Positions 1-6,926 of a stretch of DNA of 22,654 bases are shown here, in pieces. The translations under genes were made by a program, and so were the position numbers. Under the pieces are notes generated by a model. That model saw only the letters and a list, made by a program, of their open reading frames with translations. It made no database searches and was not told the DNA's origin. Source of the DNA: a virus; the IMG/VR virus record IMGVR_UViG_3300005537_000067, positions 1 to 22,654 of that record. The stretch is one strand, 5' to 3'. Position 1 is the first letter of the stretch. Each line of letters starts with the position of its first letter.

Positions 1-770
1 CTGCCGGCGCCCATGCTCGCCAGGAACGTCGCGAGGTCCTGCGACGTCTTCAGAGACTGACTCGCCAGGTTCTGCTCGACGGTAATCTGATTGTTGTAGG
101 CCGTCGTGACGCCCTGGATGACCGGATAGGCCATTGCCGCGGCCAAAGCGCCGAAAGCGGCGACAGCGCCAAGCGTGCCGAGGTTCAGGCCGCCCATGCG
201 ATTGGTCAGGACCAGCAGCGAACCGGGAATGCGCGAAAAGTCGCCGCTGGCGATCTCGCGGCCCAGCACGATGATTTCGCGGGTGACGCCGGCCGTGCCG
301 ACGGACAATCCTTGCTGAGCCGCGGCGGCATTCGTCGAGGCCGAGCCCATGCGGGTGGTGGCGTCGGCGTGCGAAGAAGCGGCAGATGCGCCGCCCGTCA
401 GTTCCGCATTCAGCTGCGCCACGCTCGCGGCGAAGCGCTGATTGATGCCGACCGCCGCGTCACCAACCTGGTTGAGCGCGCCAGTGCGGGAGATCGCCGC
501 ATCGATCGCCGCCTGCTCCTGGCCGCGCACGATGACCATATTCTTGATCATCTCGTTCAGCTGGATGCGCTTCTGCGCTTCCTGCTCGAATGCGCCGGCT
601 GCCGTGGTCGTCGCCGCGGCTTCCTGCGTCACTGCCTGCTGCGATGCTGCGCGGGCGCTCGTGACGTCCGAGATAGCTGCCTTCAGCCGGGCATATTGCT
701 GCATGAAGGCATCCGCACCGGTGGCGGCGTCTCCTGCATCAATTCCAAGACTGAGGACGATATCGGACAT
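1..770 (-). CDS. Tail tape measure protein, N-terminal part (runs off the window)
   Basis: About 256 residues are visible before the window edge; the protein continues past it. It begins MSDIVLSLGIDAGD, followed by a long Ala/Gln/Glu-rich helical stretch (about residues 20-130). Around residues 165-190 comes the block VLGREIASGDFSRIPGSLL, which I recognise from tape measure proteins of lambda-like siphophages. A hydrophobic Ala/Gly-rich segment follows (about residues 195-215). The family sets tail length and is threaded through the tail tube. The start overlaps the stop of the frameshifted chaperone gene (TGATG at 768-772), with a GGAGAAGTG ribosome-binding sequence just before it. Its place directly after the two-frame chaperone is the canonical siphophage order, which supports the call. 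Confidence 0.88.
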   Translation of the reverse strand, partial: MSDIVLSLGIDAGDAATGADAFMQQYARLKAAISDVTSARAASQQAVTQEAAATTTAAGAFEQEAQKRIQLNEMIKNMVIVRGQEQAAIDAAISRTGALNQVGDAAVGINQRFAASVAQLNAELTGGASAASSHADATTRMGSASTNAAAAQQGLSVGTAGVTREIIVLGREIASGDFSRIPGSLLVLTNRMGGLNLGTLGAVAAFGALAAAMAYPVIQGVTTAYNNQITVEQNLASQSLKTSQDLATFLASMGAG

Positions 771-1527
771 CACTTCTCCGGCGAGCGGGCTCTGAGGATT
801 TTCATGAGGGCGGCATCGGCGGCGCGGATCATCCGGACGAGGACGTCGAAATCCTCATCTTCGATGCCGTGCCGCCGCGCATAGCGGTCGATGGATGACC
901 AAGGGATCGGGGATATGCCGCTGAAGGATGGCGGCCGATCCGTGGAGAGTTCTTGAAACGCCCGGTAATATTTCTCGACGCCGGGCGTCGGCTTGGGCCG
1001 GTGAAGAATGGGATTTCCCTTGTCGAGGGGGTCATCCACCAGCCATTTGCGGAAAAGCTCTATGTCCTCGCCGTATTCTTCTTGCCATTCGACGAGGCCG
1101 ACGAGTTTTTTTCCGTGGCCTTGGTCGCGGCCTTGCGATAATTGGCGGCGTTCATGGAGAACGTCACGACGCGGCCGCGCAGATCCTCGAATTCCTTGTC
1201 CAGCAGCATGGCCTCGGCCAGCGCGGGCGAATAGGCCACCTCGGTCTCGTCATTGGGATCGACCAGGCCGGTGATGCCGCCCCAGCCGACCAGCACGCCG
1301 CCGGCGATGCCCTTGACCATCAGGCCCTCGGATTCTTCGTCGGTGAGCTTCACGCCCAGCTCGATCTTGTCGCGGTAGGGCTCGCGCAGCTGCTCCAGCA
1401 GCGCAGCATGCTTCTTGTTGCCCCAGCGGGCGACCAGGAAATAGGCGCCGTCGCCCAGGTCCATCTTGGCGCCGCTCACCGTCGCATCGACGTTAAGGGC
1501 GAATTTCTTCTTGAGGTTCAAAGCCAT
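770..1527 (-). CDS. Tail assembly chaperone, long form made by -1 frameshift
   Basis: This is a probable fusion product analogous to lambda gpGT. Translation starts at 1527, reads the first frame to the slippery A_AAA_AAC (1105-1111), shifts back one base and continues in the -1 frame to the stop at 770-772. That gives 252 residues: 1-140 from the first frame, then KLVGLVEWQEEYGEDIELF and onward to the end RARSPEK. The second frame is open continuously from the slip site to 770. Without the shift it has no convincing start: the only candidate is a GTG at 1039, which lacks a clear ribosome-binding site and would discard about 90 open bases. In the family the long form recruits tape measure protein and tube subunits during tail assembly and is absent from the virion. 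The fusion is inferred from sequence, not shown. Confidence 0.72.
1060..1527 (-). CDS. Tail assembly chaperone, short form
   Basis: A 155-residue protein beginning MALNLKKKFALN. I assign it as the lambda gpG-like chaperone mainly from position (after the tail tube gene, before the tape measure gene), its length, and the slippery heptamer near its 3' end. The zero-frame tail after the slip site (from N141) is a low-complexity Ser/Asn/Lys stretch ending KNTART, as expected when most information lies in the frameshifted product. The start has AAAGGAA about 10 bases upstream, inside a leader that carries three copies of CCCCGACAA. A strong hairpin separates it from the tail tube gene, so its expression is probably set below that of the tube protein. 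Confidence 0.72.
   Translation of the reverse strand: MALNLKKKFALNVDATVSGAKMDLGDGAYFLVARWGNKKHAALLEQLREPYRDKIELGVKLTDEESEGLMVKGIAGGVLVGWGGITGLVDPNDETEVAYSPALAEAMLLDKEFEDLRGRVVTFSMNAANYRKAATKATEKNSSASSNGKKNTART
1105..1111 (-). other. -1 programmed frameshift slippery site A_AAA_AAC
   Basis: Seven consecutive A residues on the minus strand (1106-1112) followed by C give codons GAA AAA AAC in the chaperone reading frame, an exact X_XXY_YYZ heptamer. A one-base backward slip continues straight into the downstream open frame. An AAGG sequence lies about a dozen bases upstream and could act as a Shine-Dalgarno-like stimulator, as in dnaX. I see no convincing downstream pseudoknot. Confidence 0.72.
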
Positions 1528-1643
1528 TTGTCGGGGTTCCTTTGTCGGGGAGTCGGAAATTGTCGGGGCGGAAGAAACGGGCGGCCGGCGCCCGACGCGC
1601 CGGCCGCCGCTCGGGCCGAAGCCCTACCGAGCTTTCGCCCGGG
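1528..1643 (-). promoter_or_regulatory. Non-coding gap with repeated CCCCGACAA leader motif
   Basis: This 116-base gap between the tail tube and chaperone genes holds the strong hairpin listed separately at 1580-1608 and then a leader with three direct copies of CCCCGACAA (minus strand, about 1529-1537, 1543-1551 and 1560-1568). The last copy abuts the chaperone start codon. A similar leader (AAGGAAACCCCGACAATG) precedes the 136-aa gene at 7736. The motif covers the initiation region and could bind a regulator or reflect a duplicated ribosome-binding region; its role is unknown. Confidence 0.5.
1571..1608 (-). terminator. Intrinsic terminator or attenuator after the tail tube gene
   Basis: A perfect 12-bp all-GC stem (1580-1591 paired with 1597-1608) closes a 5-base loop. 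On the minus strand it is followed by GTTTCTTC, a moderate U-rich tract. It lies 36 bases past the tail tube stop codon. It would cut or reduce transcription from the abundant tube gene into the chaperone and tape measure genes, unless an antiterminator such as the phage NusG homologue overrides it. Confidence 0.62.
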
Positions 1644-3080
1644 TCACGCGCCGTAGGAGGCGATGCGGTTGATGCGCATCTGCTTGCCGGAAACGCTGTC
1701 GTACTGGGTGGTGAAAGTGCCGGTCAGCTTGTAGTCCTGGTTGATGCCTGAGACGGGGGTCTTGGCATCGGTGAACCGGCCCGCCGGCATATCGACCGCG
1801 TAGGCATTCCCGGCGGCGTCCTTCAGGACGAACCATAGGCTGGACTGCGTACCGGCCAGGAACTTCGAATAGATGCTCTGGCCCTGGGTCGCGGACATAT
1901 AGATGCCGAACTGCAGGGTGGCATTGAATTGGCCGTCGCGGACGTCCGCATCGCCCAGCACGCCCAGCGCCATAACGTCGCCCAGGTTGTTCTTGATCAT
2001 CAGGGTGGCGTCGCTCATCTTGCCGGACGCGACGCCGGCCTCGTTGATGCGGACCACGCTGGTCACCGCGTTCATGATGCTGTTGTTCGGCGCCGCGATA
2101 GGCGTGCCGGTGCTGGCGGTCGCGGTGCCGGTGGAAACGCTCATGCCCTTCCAGGTCGTGGTCGCCTCGAGGATCTGGCCGGGCGTCATCTTCAGCTGGA
2201 ACTGGTCCGGATAATGCCCGGTGAATTCGCGGGTGAAGCTGATGTCTGGGTGGTCTTCCTCGACGGTGAAGCTGTTGCGCGTCACGCCATTGGCGATGGT
2301 GTCTCCCCACAGCAGGCGGATGGCTTTTCCCGCGCCCGCGTCGGTGGTCCAGCCGGTGGGCAGGTTGTCGCAGGTCAGCGCGTGTGCGGCGATGCCAGTG
2401 ATGCGGACATAGTCGTTATTGGCCGCGGTGGCGAACTGATTGGCCGCCTGCGAACCGCCGACCTTGACCACCAACCCGACCGACAGGCCCAGCGTGGTGA
2501 AATCGAGCGTGGTGCTGGCCAGGCCGGTCGAGGTCGCGGTGATGTCGCCGGAAGCGCCCTCGTAGCCGATCACCTTCAGCGTCTTGCCCGCGCCGGCGGT
2601 TTCCGCCGTGCTGGGCGCCGTTGCGGTGGTGATGGTGGTCCCTGTCGAGGACGAGGCCTTGAACACACCGTCATTGCCCGAGTTGGTGAAGCCCGAGGCA
2701 TAGAGCAGCATATTGGCCAGAACCGCCGCGCCGCCCGAGGGCACGGTGAAGACGTTCGGGGTGCCGGCGGTAACGGCCACATTCGAGAAATTGGTCGTCT
2801 GGTTCCAGGTCGCCGCGTCCTGAAGGGTCGCCGCCAGGATCGGATCTGCGACCCCATAGGCGAATTCATAGACCAGCGTTCCGCCCGGCTTGCGGTCGGT
2901 CAGGATATTGTCCTGCACGGTGCGATCGGTGCGGATGCCCTGGCTCACGGTGAAGGTCTGATTGGCTTCCAGCGCGCCACTCTTGGCGGTGATATTCTGG
3001 AACGCGACCGCGGGGATCTGGTTCTGCGTCGCCTCGACGGCGTAGCGGAATTGGGTCTGCGAAGTGTTGCTGAAGGACAT
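1644..3080 (-). CDS. Major tail tube protein
   Basis: 478 residues. It forms the stacked rings of the siphophage tail tube. The N-terminus (MSFSNTSQTQFRYAVEATQN), the block RTDRTVQDNILTDRKPGG at about 50-67 and the C-terminal half with IANGVTRNSFTVEEDHPD at about 262-279 match my memory of the Phage_tube_2-like tail tube family. It is longer than a minimal tube protein because the middle holds two Gly/Thr/Ala-rich beta-type segments (about 110-175 and 191-260) that look like divergent copies: SGNDGVFKASS ... TAGAGKTLKVIG against AANNDYVRITG ... DAGAGKAIRLLWG. These may be surface-exposed domains. A clear AAGGAG lies 8 bases before the start. A GC hairpin follows the stop, consistent with high expression and controlled read-through. 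Confidence 0.82.
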   Translation of the reverse strand: MSFSNTSQTQFRYAVEATQNQIPAVAFQNITAKSGALEANQTFTVSQGIRTDRTVQDNILTDRKPGGTLVYEFAYGVADPILAATLQDAATWNQTTNFSNVAVTAGTPNVFTVPSGGAAVLANMLLYASGFTNSGNDGVFKASSSTGTTITTATAPSTAETAGAGKTLKVIGYEGASGDITATSTGLASTTLDFTTLGLSVGLVVKVGGSQAANQFATAANNDYVRITGIAAHALTCDNLPTGWTTDAGAGKAIRLLWGDTIANGVTRNSFTVEEDHPDISFTREFTGHYPDQFQLKMTPGQILEATTTWKGMSVSTGTATASTGTPIAAPNNSIMNAVTSVVRINEAGVASGKMSDATLMIKNNLGDVMALGVLGDADVRDGQFNATLQFGIYMSATQGQSIYSKFLAGTQSSLWFVLKDAAGNAYAVDMPAGRFTDAKTPVSGINQDYKLTGTFTTQYDSVSGKQMRINRIASYGA

Positions 3081-3116
3081 TTTCTCGGCTCCTTGATGCG
3101 CTTACGGCAAGGCGGG

Positions 3117-3136
3117 AGCGTCCGTCGGGAGACGCT
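3117..3136 (-). promoter_or_regulatory. Hairpin in the leader of the tail tube gene
   Basis: AGCGTC (3117-3122) and GACGCT (3131-3136) form a 6-bp stem with an 8-base loop, inside the 113-base gap (3081-3193) upstream of the tail tube start. There is no U-tract. It may be a 5' stability or processing element. Nothing else is recognisable in the gap apart from the ribosome-binding site AAGGAG. Confidence 0.3.
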
Positions 3137-3193
3137 GGGTAAGGCCGAGCCGAAGGGCGCGGCAATTGCTGGGGGATTGGTCTGAGGCCTGGA

Positions 3194-3667
3194 TCAGGCG
3201 TCGTAGTCGTACCAGAAGCGGATGACCGCGGCGGCGGTGTACCAGGATGCGTCTTTAGGACTATTGGCGGCCGGCGTCGCATAGGAATTGAAGAACAGCA
3301 GGTGGCCGGCGCCGCTGGTATCGAGGGCGTGGCCGCGAAAGACCTGCGCTGCCTCGTCGAGCAGCTGCGAAAGCGCTGCCTTACCTTGGCCTGCCTGCAC
3401 CGCTGCGGTGATGATCACCTGGCCCGGAATGCGCCAGCGGCGCGTGCCGTTGTTGGCGGTCGAGATCTGGCCCAGCCCGGGCTGCTGGATGACGCGCAAT
3501 TCGACCCAAGGGCCGCCATTCTGAAAGCCGGCGCCGATATCTGCTGCGTTCAGATTATGCGGGTCGAAGGCGACGTTTTCCCATGCCGTCGGCGTGGCCG
3601 TCCATGCCGCTTGCCACATGGCGATGATTGAGGCGTCGATATCCTCGGCGGGGATCGCGTTGGTCAT
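3194..3667 (-). CDS. Probable tail terminator protein
   Basis: 157 residues. It resembles DUF4128/tail-terminator-type proteins: a helical start with AMWQAAWTATPTAWENVAF, then GGPWVELRVIQQ at about 51-62, a Gly-rich beta hairpin with RWRIPGQVIITAAVQAG, and QLLDEAAQVFRG near 101-112. This is the pattern of proteins that cap the tail tube and fix its length. It lies between a gp10-like neck protein and the tail tube gene, where tail terminators usually sit. It follows its upstream neighbour by 13 bases. Assignment rests on pattern and gene order, so a related connector role is possible. Confidence 0.65.
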   Translation of the reverse strand: MTNAIPAEDIDASIIAMWQAAWTATPTAWENVAFDPHNLNAADIGAGFQNGGPWVELRVIQQPGLGQISTANNGTRRWRIPGQVIITAAVQAGQGKAALSQLLDEAAQVFRGHALDTSGAGHLLFFNSYATPAANSPKDASWYTAAAVIRFWYDYDA

Positions 3668-3680
3668 GAAAAGGCACCGA

Positions 3681-4169
3681 TCAGAAGGGGATCGCCGCCA
3701 TGCTCTGGTCGGCCAGGAACTGCCAGGAATAGCCGGGCGCGAAAGCCGACTGGATCATCGCCGCGGCCAGGCCGAAGGGCTCGACATGGCTTTCGACATC
3801 CTCGGCATAGGGCACCGCGTCGGCGATGTAGACTATCTGGAACGCTTGGATGCTGGCCAGGGAATCGACCATTCCGTCGACATCGGCAGGCGGGTAGGGA
3901 TTGGGGTGGATCGGCCAGGGGCCGGGATTGTCGGGTGCTGCTGTGTCATCGGGTGCGCCGACGGCCACGGTTACCGAGGCGCGGAACTGGCCGGACCAGT
4001 AATCATTCGGCTGCTTGTCGTTCCAGGTCGCCTTGGCGGTGACGATCGCCTCGGCGGCGGCGCGGGCGACCTCGAGCTGCGCTGCGACGACGGCCGGCTT
4101 GACGACCTTTTCCATCCAGTCATGGCAGGCGGCCTCGAATTCTTCGGCGGTTGTGACGGTGACGCCCAT
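3681..4169 (-). CDS. HK97 gp10-like neck/tail-completion protein
   Basis: 162 residues. The layout matches the HK97 gp10 family: an N-terminal helix (residues 6-50), YWSGQFRASVTVAVGAP at about 57-73 (compare 'G.LR.S..'), then a beta segment with VYIADAVPYAEDVESHVEPFG at about 113-133, the equivalent of the 'N..pYA..vE' motif. These proteins sit at the head-tail joint or help tail completion. The ribosome-binding site TAGGAG overlaps the stop codon of the gene upstream (TAG at 4177-4179), so the two are likely translated in tandem. Confidence 0.62.
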   Translation of the reverse strand: MGVTVTTAEEFEAACHDWMEKVVKPAVVAAQLEVARAAAEAIVTAKATWNDKQPNDYWSGQFRASVTVAVGAPDDTAAPDNPGPWPIHPNPYPPADVDGMVDSLASIQAFQIVYIADAVPYAEDVESHVEPFGLAAAMIQSAFAPGYSWQFLADQSMAAIPF

Positions 4170-4176
4170 GGCGCTC

Positions 4177-4602
4177 CTAGAACAGGAGCGCGGCGGCTCC
4201 CGAGACGGCGATCAATACGAAGATCCAGCCGGGCGCGGCGCTCTCGCGTTTGGGCGCCTCGATTTCGGGGAAAACGACAGCCGGCGGATGTGGCCGTTCC
4301 CAGTGATAGGACTTGTCCGCTTGGACCCGAGAGCCTGCCCCCATTCTCACGGCGCCCTTCCTCGGGCTCATGTGAAAATCCCGCTCATAGGCCAGGACTT
4401 CCTCGGCATAGATCCGCATGAAGCGCTCGGCCTCAATCTCCCCCGCCCGCTCAGCAACCTCGGCCCGGTGCTGCGCCAACTCGTCGTTGAGGTCGTTCTG
4501 CGTTGCGTGCCATCTTCCATCGCCTTCGGCGGCGAATTGCCGGCGGGCGTGGTCTTCGACAAGGGCGCGAATGGCGTGGCGGGATAGCTGGGTGGTCGAC
4601 AT
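4177..4602 (-). CDS. Tail-anchored membrane protein of unknown function
   Basis: I do not recognise this 141-residue protein. Residues 1-75 are charged and helical (LARE-rich, probably coiled), a polar middle follows, and the last 17 residues (GWIFVLIAVSGAAALLF, 125-141) form one hydrophobic segment ending at the C-terminus, with no residue after it. That is the layout of a tail-anchored membrane protein, or of a hydrophobic virion peptide. It lies between connector genes, an odd place for a membrane protein. The start lacks a strong ribosome-binding site and is covered by a small hairpin (4602-4620). Confidence 0.6.
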   Translation of the reverse strand: MSTTQLSRHAIRALVEDHARRQFAAEGDGRWHATQNDLNDELAQHRAEVAERAGEIEAERFMRIYAEEVLAYERDFHMSPRKGAVRMGAGSRVQADKSYHWERPHPPAVVFPEIEAPKRESAAPGWIFVLIAVSGAAALLF

Positions 4603-4620
4603 GGCGCGAATTATGCGCCA
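4602..4620 (-). promoter_or_regulatory. Hairpin covering the start of the tail-anchored protein gene
   Basis: TGGCGC (4602-4607) and GCGCCA (4615-4620) pair perfectly around a 7-base AT-rich loop. On the minus strand the stem ends in the A of the AUG, so the initiation region would be occluded in the mRNA. The 38-base gap contains no good Shine-Dalgarno sequence. It may lower translation, or expose the start only when ribosomes arrive from upstream. Confidence 0.4.
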
Positions 4621-4640
4621 ATCGCCGGAAAACCGCCAGA

Positions 4641-5582
4641 TTATCGCGCTTGGACGTCGAAGACCGCGATATCGGTGCCGGCATATTCCGGCTTGCAGGC
4701 GATCACCGAGCGCGCGACGCCGTCGATGATGATCTGATCGGTCAGCGACGGTTGCGGGATCTCCCGGCCATCCTCGGACAGCGGCGACAGCATGACGCGC
4801 AGGTCCGCGATCTTAACCACGCCGTTCGCCATCATCGAAGCGTCGTAGCCGCTGATCAGCGCCTTCACCGGATAGTCGGTGGTGGTGCGCGTCGGGTTCG
4901 GCCCGCTGCCGGTGGTGATCTGGCGGTACGTCAGCAGCTTGCCGATCAGGCGGATGACCGTCTGGTAATGCTTGATGACGCTGTCCGACAGGAGGGTGGT
5001 CTGCTGGATCGAGCAGCGCCAGCCCAGGTCCGACAGCTCGGCCGCCGTCATGAAATACTGGCGCCCGAGGTCGTCGGTGACGAGGTCCGCGACCTCCATG
5101 GTCAGGTCGGGCACGGCGGGCAGCAACATCCACCAGTGCGGCGTCGACGGGCTGCCCGCGATGTCCTCAAGCGGGGCGTTGCCGCGCGTGCTTTCCACCA
5201 GGATCGAGGCCGGCCAGCCGACGGCGACCGGGTTTGTTCCGCCCTGAGTGATCGACACCACCCGATTGCACCCCACCGCCAGGATCGGCAGCAGCGGCTG
5301 CTTGGCCGCGATGAAGAACGTCCCGGGCGCGCCGACCAGATAGTCGCCGACATTGACCTGGCTGCCGTCCAACACCGCTTGCCATGTTGCCTGCCCGTAG
5401 GTGTTTGGCTTTCCATAAGCGTAGGAGGTGGTGAAGCTGGCCGACAGCTGCGCGGTCGCATTGGCCGGGTCGATCGGGTTCAGCGCGCCGTTCGGGCGAT
5501 AGCCCTGGAACGGCAAGCCGGTATGCGCCGCCGCTTTGCCGAGCCCCTTGTAGACCAGCGATTGGAGGCGGGTGCCGTCCAT
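4641..5582 (-). CDS. Unrecognised virion-region protein
   Basis: 313 residues, function not recognised with confidence. The N-terminal part (MDGTRLQSLVYKGLGKAA, then GLPFQGYRPNGALNP) and the later block with LPAVPDLTMEVADLVTDDLG look like minor structural proteins I associate with alphaproteobacterial siphophages. No enzyme motif or membrane segment is visible. The C-terminal part (about 230-313) is beta-rich with MLSPLSEDGREIPQPSLTDQ and ends in a domain like those of head-tail connector proteins. The start overlaps the stop of the Ntn-hydrolase gene (TGATG at 5580-5584), which favours this ATG over one 48 bases upstream. Context suggests a virion component or assembly factor. Confidence 0.62.
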   Translation of the reverse strand: MDGTRLQSLVYKGLGKAAAHTGLPFQGYRPNGALNPIDPANATAQLSASFTTSYAYGKPNTYGQATWQAVLDGSQVNVGDYLVGAPGTFFIAAKQPLLPILAVGCNRVVSITQGGTNPVAVGWPASILVESTRGNAPLEDIAGSPSTPHWWMLLPAVPDLTMEVADLVTDDLGRQYFMTAAELSDLGWRCSIQQTTLLSDSVIKHYQTVIRLIGKLLTYRQITTGSGPNPTRTTTDYPVKALISGYDASMMANGVVKIADLRVMLSPLSEDGREIPQPSLTDQIIIDGVARSVIACKPEYAGTDIAVFDVQAR

Positions 5583-6142
5583 CAGTGAGTGACCTTCGGA
5601 GCCCGCTCCGCGCCCAATTCGGCAGCCCAAAAGCCGTCGATGGACGGAAAATAGCGGTGCGCGATGTCGATGGTCACTCTCATTGCGTTCAGAGGCGCGA
5701 CGCTGACGGCGGTCAGGGCGTCCAGCGCACCATAGGCAACCTCATCACCTTGCCCGATGCAGCACCAGCGGCCGACGGATATTTCGCAGGCATCGCCAAA
5801 GCTGTTGCAGCGGAATACGCGCCCTGGACGCGCCAGAATGAGGTCCGAATCGTGCTCGGGAAACTCACCCTCTTTGATAACGGGCTTCATGCCTCGCGCG
5901 ACATGCGCCTGCCAAATCGCCGCGACGATCTCGATGGGCTCCTCGCCGCCGGAAATGACCTTTGCCGCATCATCGATGGCAAACCGCACAAGCGCTGCCC
6001 CAGCGATGCCAACCATCCAGCCATGCAGCGGAATCCACTTCTGCATGACGACCGGATGGCGCCAACCGAAGCCGTTCTGCAAGACGGTATCAGCGCCAAT
6101 CCACGTCGTCTCGCCATCGGTATAGGCCATGCAGAGGGTCAT
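5582..6142 (-). CDS. Ntn-hydrolase (proteasome beta/HslV-like peptidase fold)
   Basis: 186 residues starting MTLCMAYTDG. The first 60 residues align by eye with HslV and proteasome beta subunits: Thr2 at the position of the catalytic Thr1, Asp18 in WIGADT at the position of Asp17, and Lys35 in VMQKWIP close to Lys33, followed by HGWMVGIAGAALVRFAIDD, equivalent to the 'iaGf.G...Da' segment. If Met1 is removed, Thr2 would be the N-terminal nucleophile. The ATGA overlap with the MuF-like gene (6139-6142) fixes this start and hence Thr2. It sits inside the head-morphogenesis cluster, and no other prohead protease is visible in the window. It could be a virion or maturation peptidase, or a non-proteolytic relative; substrate unknown. 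Confidence 0.66.
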   Translation of the reverse strand: MTLCMAYTDGETTWIGADTVLQNGFGWRHPVVMQKWIPLHGWMVGIAGAALVRFAIDDAAKVISGGEEPIEIVAAIWQAHVARGMKPVIKEGEFPEHDSDLILARPGRVFRCNSFGDACEISVGRWCCIGQGDEVAYGALDALTAVSVAPLNAMRVTIDIAHRYFPSIDGFWAAELGAERAPKVTH

Positions 6143-6924
6143 GCGTCGGGGTCCTCGGTGTCGATCGTTGTGTGACAGCGGCAATTCGGATGCGCGGCGG
6201 GCGCAGGCAGGCCGCCAGGGAAAAACTCATCAATGCCGACCTTCACGCCGTCCAACGGGCCGCAAATCGAGCAGACCCGTTCGTCGCCGGCCGTGTTCCA
6301 GGTCTTGGTGACTCGGTAATTGGTCTGGCGCTTCATCTGGCCACCGGCGAGCACTTGACCCAGCTGCGCGCCGCTCCATAGGGCATCCGATGCGATGATT
6401 GCCGAGCGCTCCTCGATTACACCCTTGGCGCTCTTCCGCGCCGCCGTTACCAGCGCCGCGTCGCTCGATCCGGTCGACGCCATGCTGGCCAGCGTCGTCA
6501 GGATCGGCGAAATCTGGTTGGCGTTCAGCCCGGCCAGTTCCTGCATGATGCCGTCGCGCGCCTCGGCGGAAATGCCGGCCGATTGCGCCCAGGTCACCAC
6601 CTGGTTGACGGCCTTTTTCGTCGACGCCACCAGATCCGCCACCATCTTGTCGCGCTGAGCGCGCTGGGCGTTGACAGTGGCGGGGTCGAGGCTGTCGAAG
6701 CCGAGATAGACGGCCTTTGCCGCTTCGTCGCCGGCCGTGGTCGCGGCATCGAGCGCTTGTCCCAGCCGATCAGCGAATTCCGACCAGGTGCTGGGCATCC
6801 AATAGAGCATGAGCGTCATACGCGGCTGCAGGAACAGCATCGCCGCAGCGACCGCCTTCTCGACCTGGCGCTGGCGCTTATCGGCTGCCGCCTTAGCCGC
6901 GCGCTGGTCGCTGGTGAGCACCAT
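6139..6924 (-). CDS. MuF-like minor head (head morphogenesis) protein
   Basis: 261 residues. The N-terminal three quarters are helical and Ala-rich. The C-terminus has the phage Mu F/SPP1 gp7 signature: WNTAGDERVCSICGPLDG (209-226), then EFFPGG and HPNCRCHTTID, with Cys218, Cys221, His245, Cys248, Cys250 and His251 as likely metal ligands. The family joins the portal during head assembly and may be injected. Here it is separated from the portal gene by scaffold, coat and two small genes, whereas MuF usually follows the portal directly. The chosen ATG lies 2 bases after the upstream stop codon. Confidence 0.8.
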   Translation of the reverse strand: MVLTSDQRAAKAAADKRQRQVEKAVAAAMLFLQPRMTLMLYWMPSTWSEFADRLGQALDAATTAGDEAAKAVYLGFDSLDPATVNAQRAQRDKMVADLVASTKKAVNQVVTWAQSAGISAEARDGIMQELAGLNANQISPILTTLASMASTGSSDAALVTAARKSAKGVIEERSAIIASDALWSGAQLGQVLAGGQMKRQTNYRVTKTWNTAGDERVCSICGPLDGVKVGIDEFFPGGLPAPAAHPNCRCHTTIDTEDPDA

Positions 6925-6926
6925 GA

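Noticed and set aside
770-1039. Second chaperone frame as an independent gene starting at GTG 1039
   Set aside because: There is no clear ribosome-binding site, and the frame is open and continuous back to the slippery site, so a frameshift product explains it better.
1929-3185. 418-codon open frame on the plus strand
   Set aside because: It is antisense to the tail tube gene, is Gly/Arg/Ala-rich, and has no motif or ribosome-binding site.
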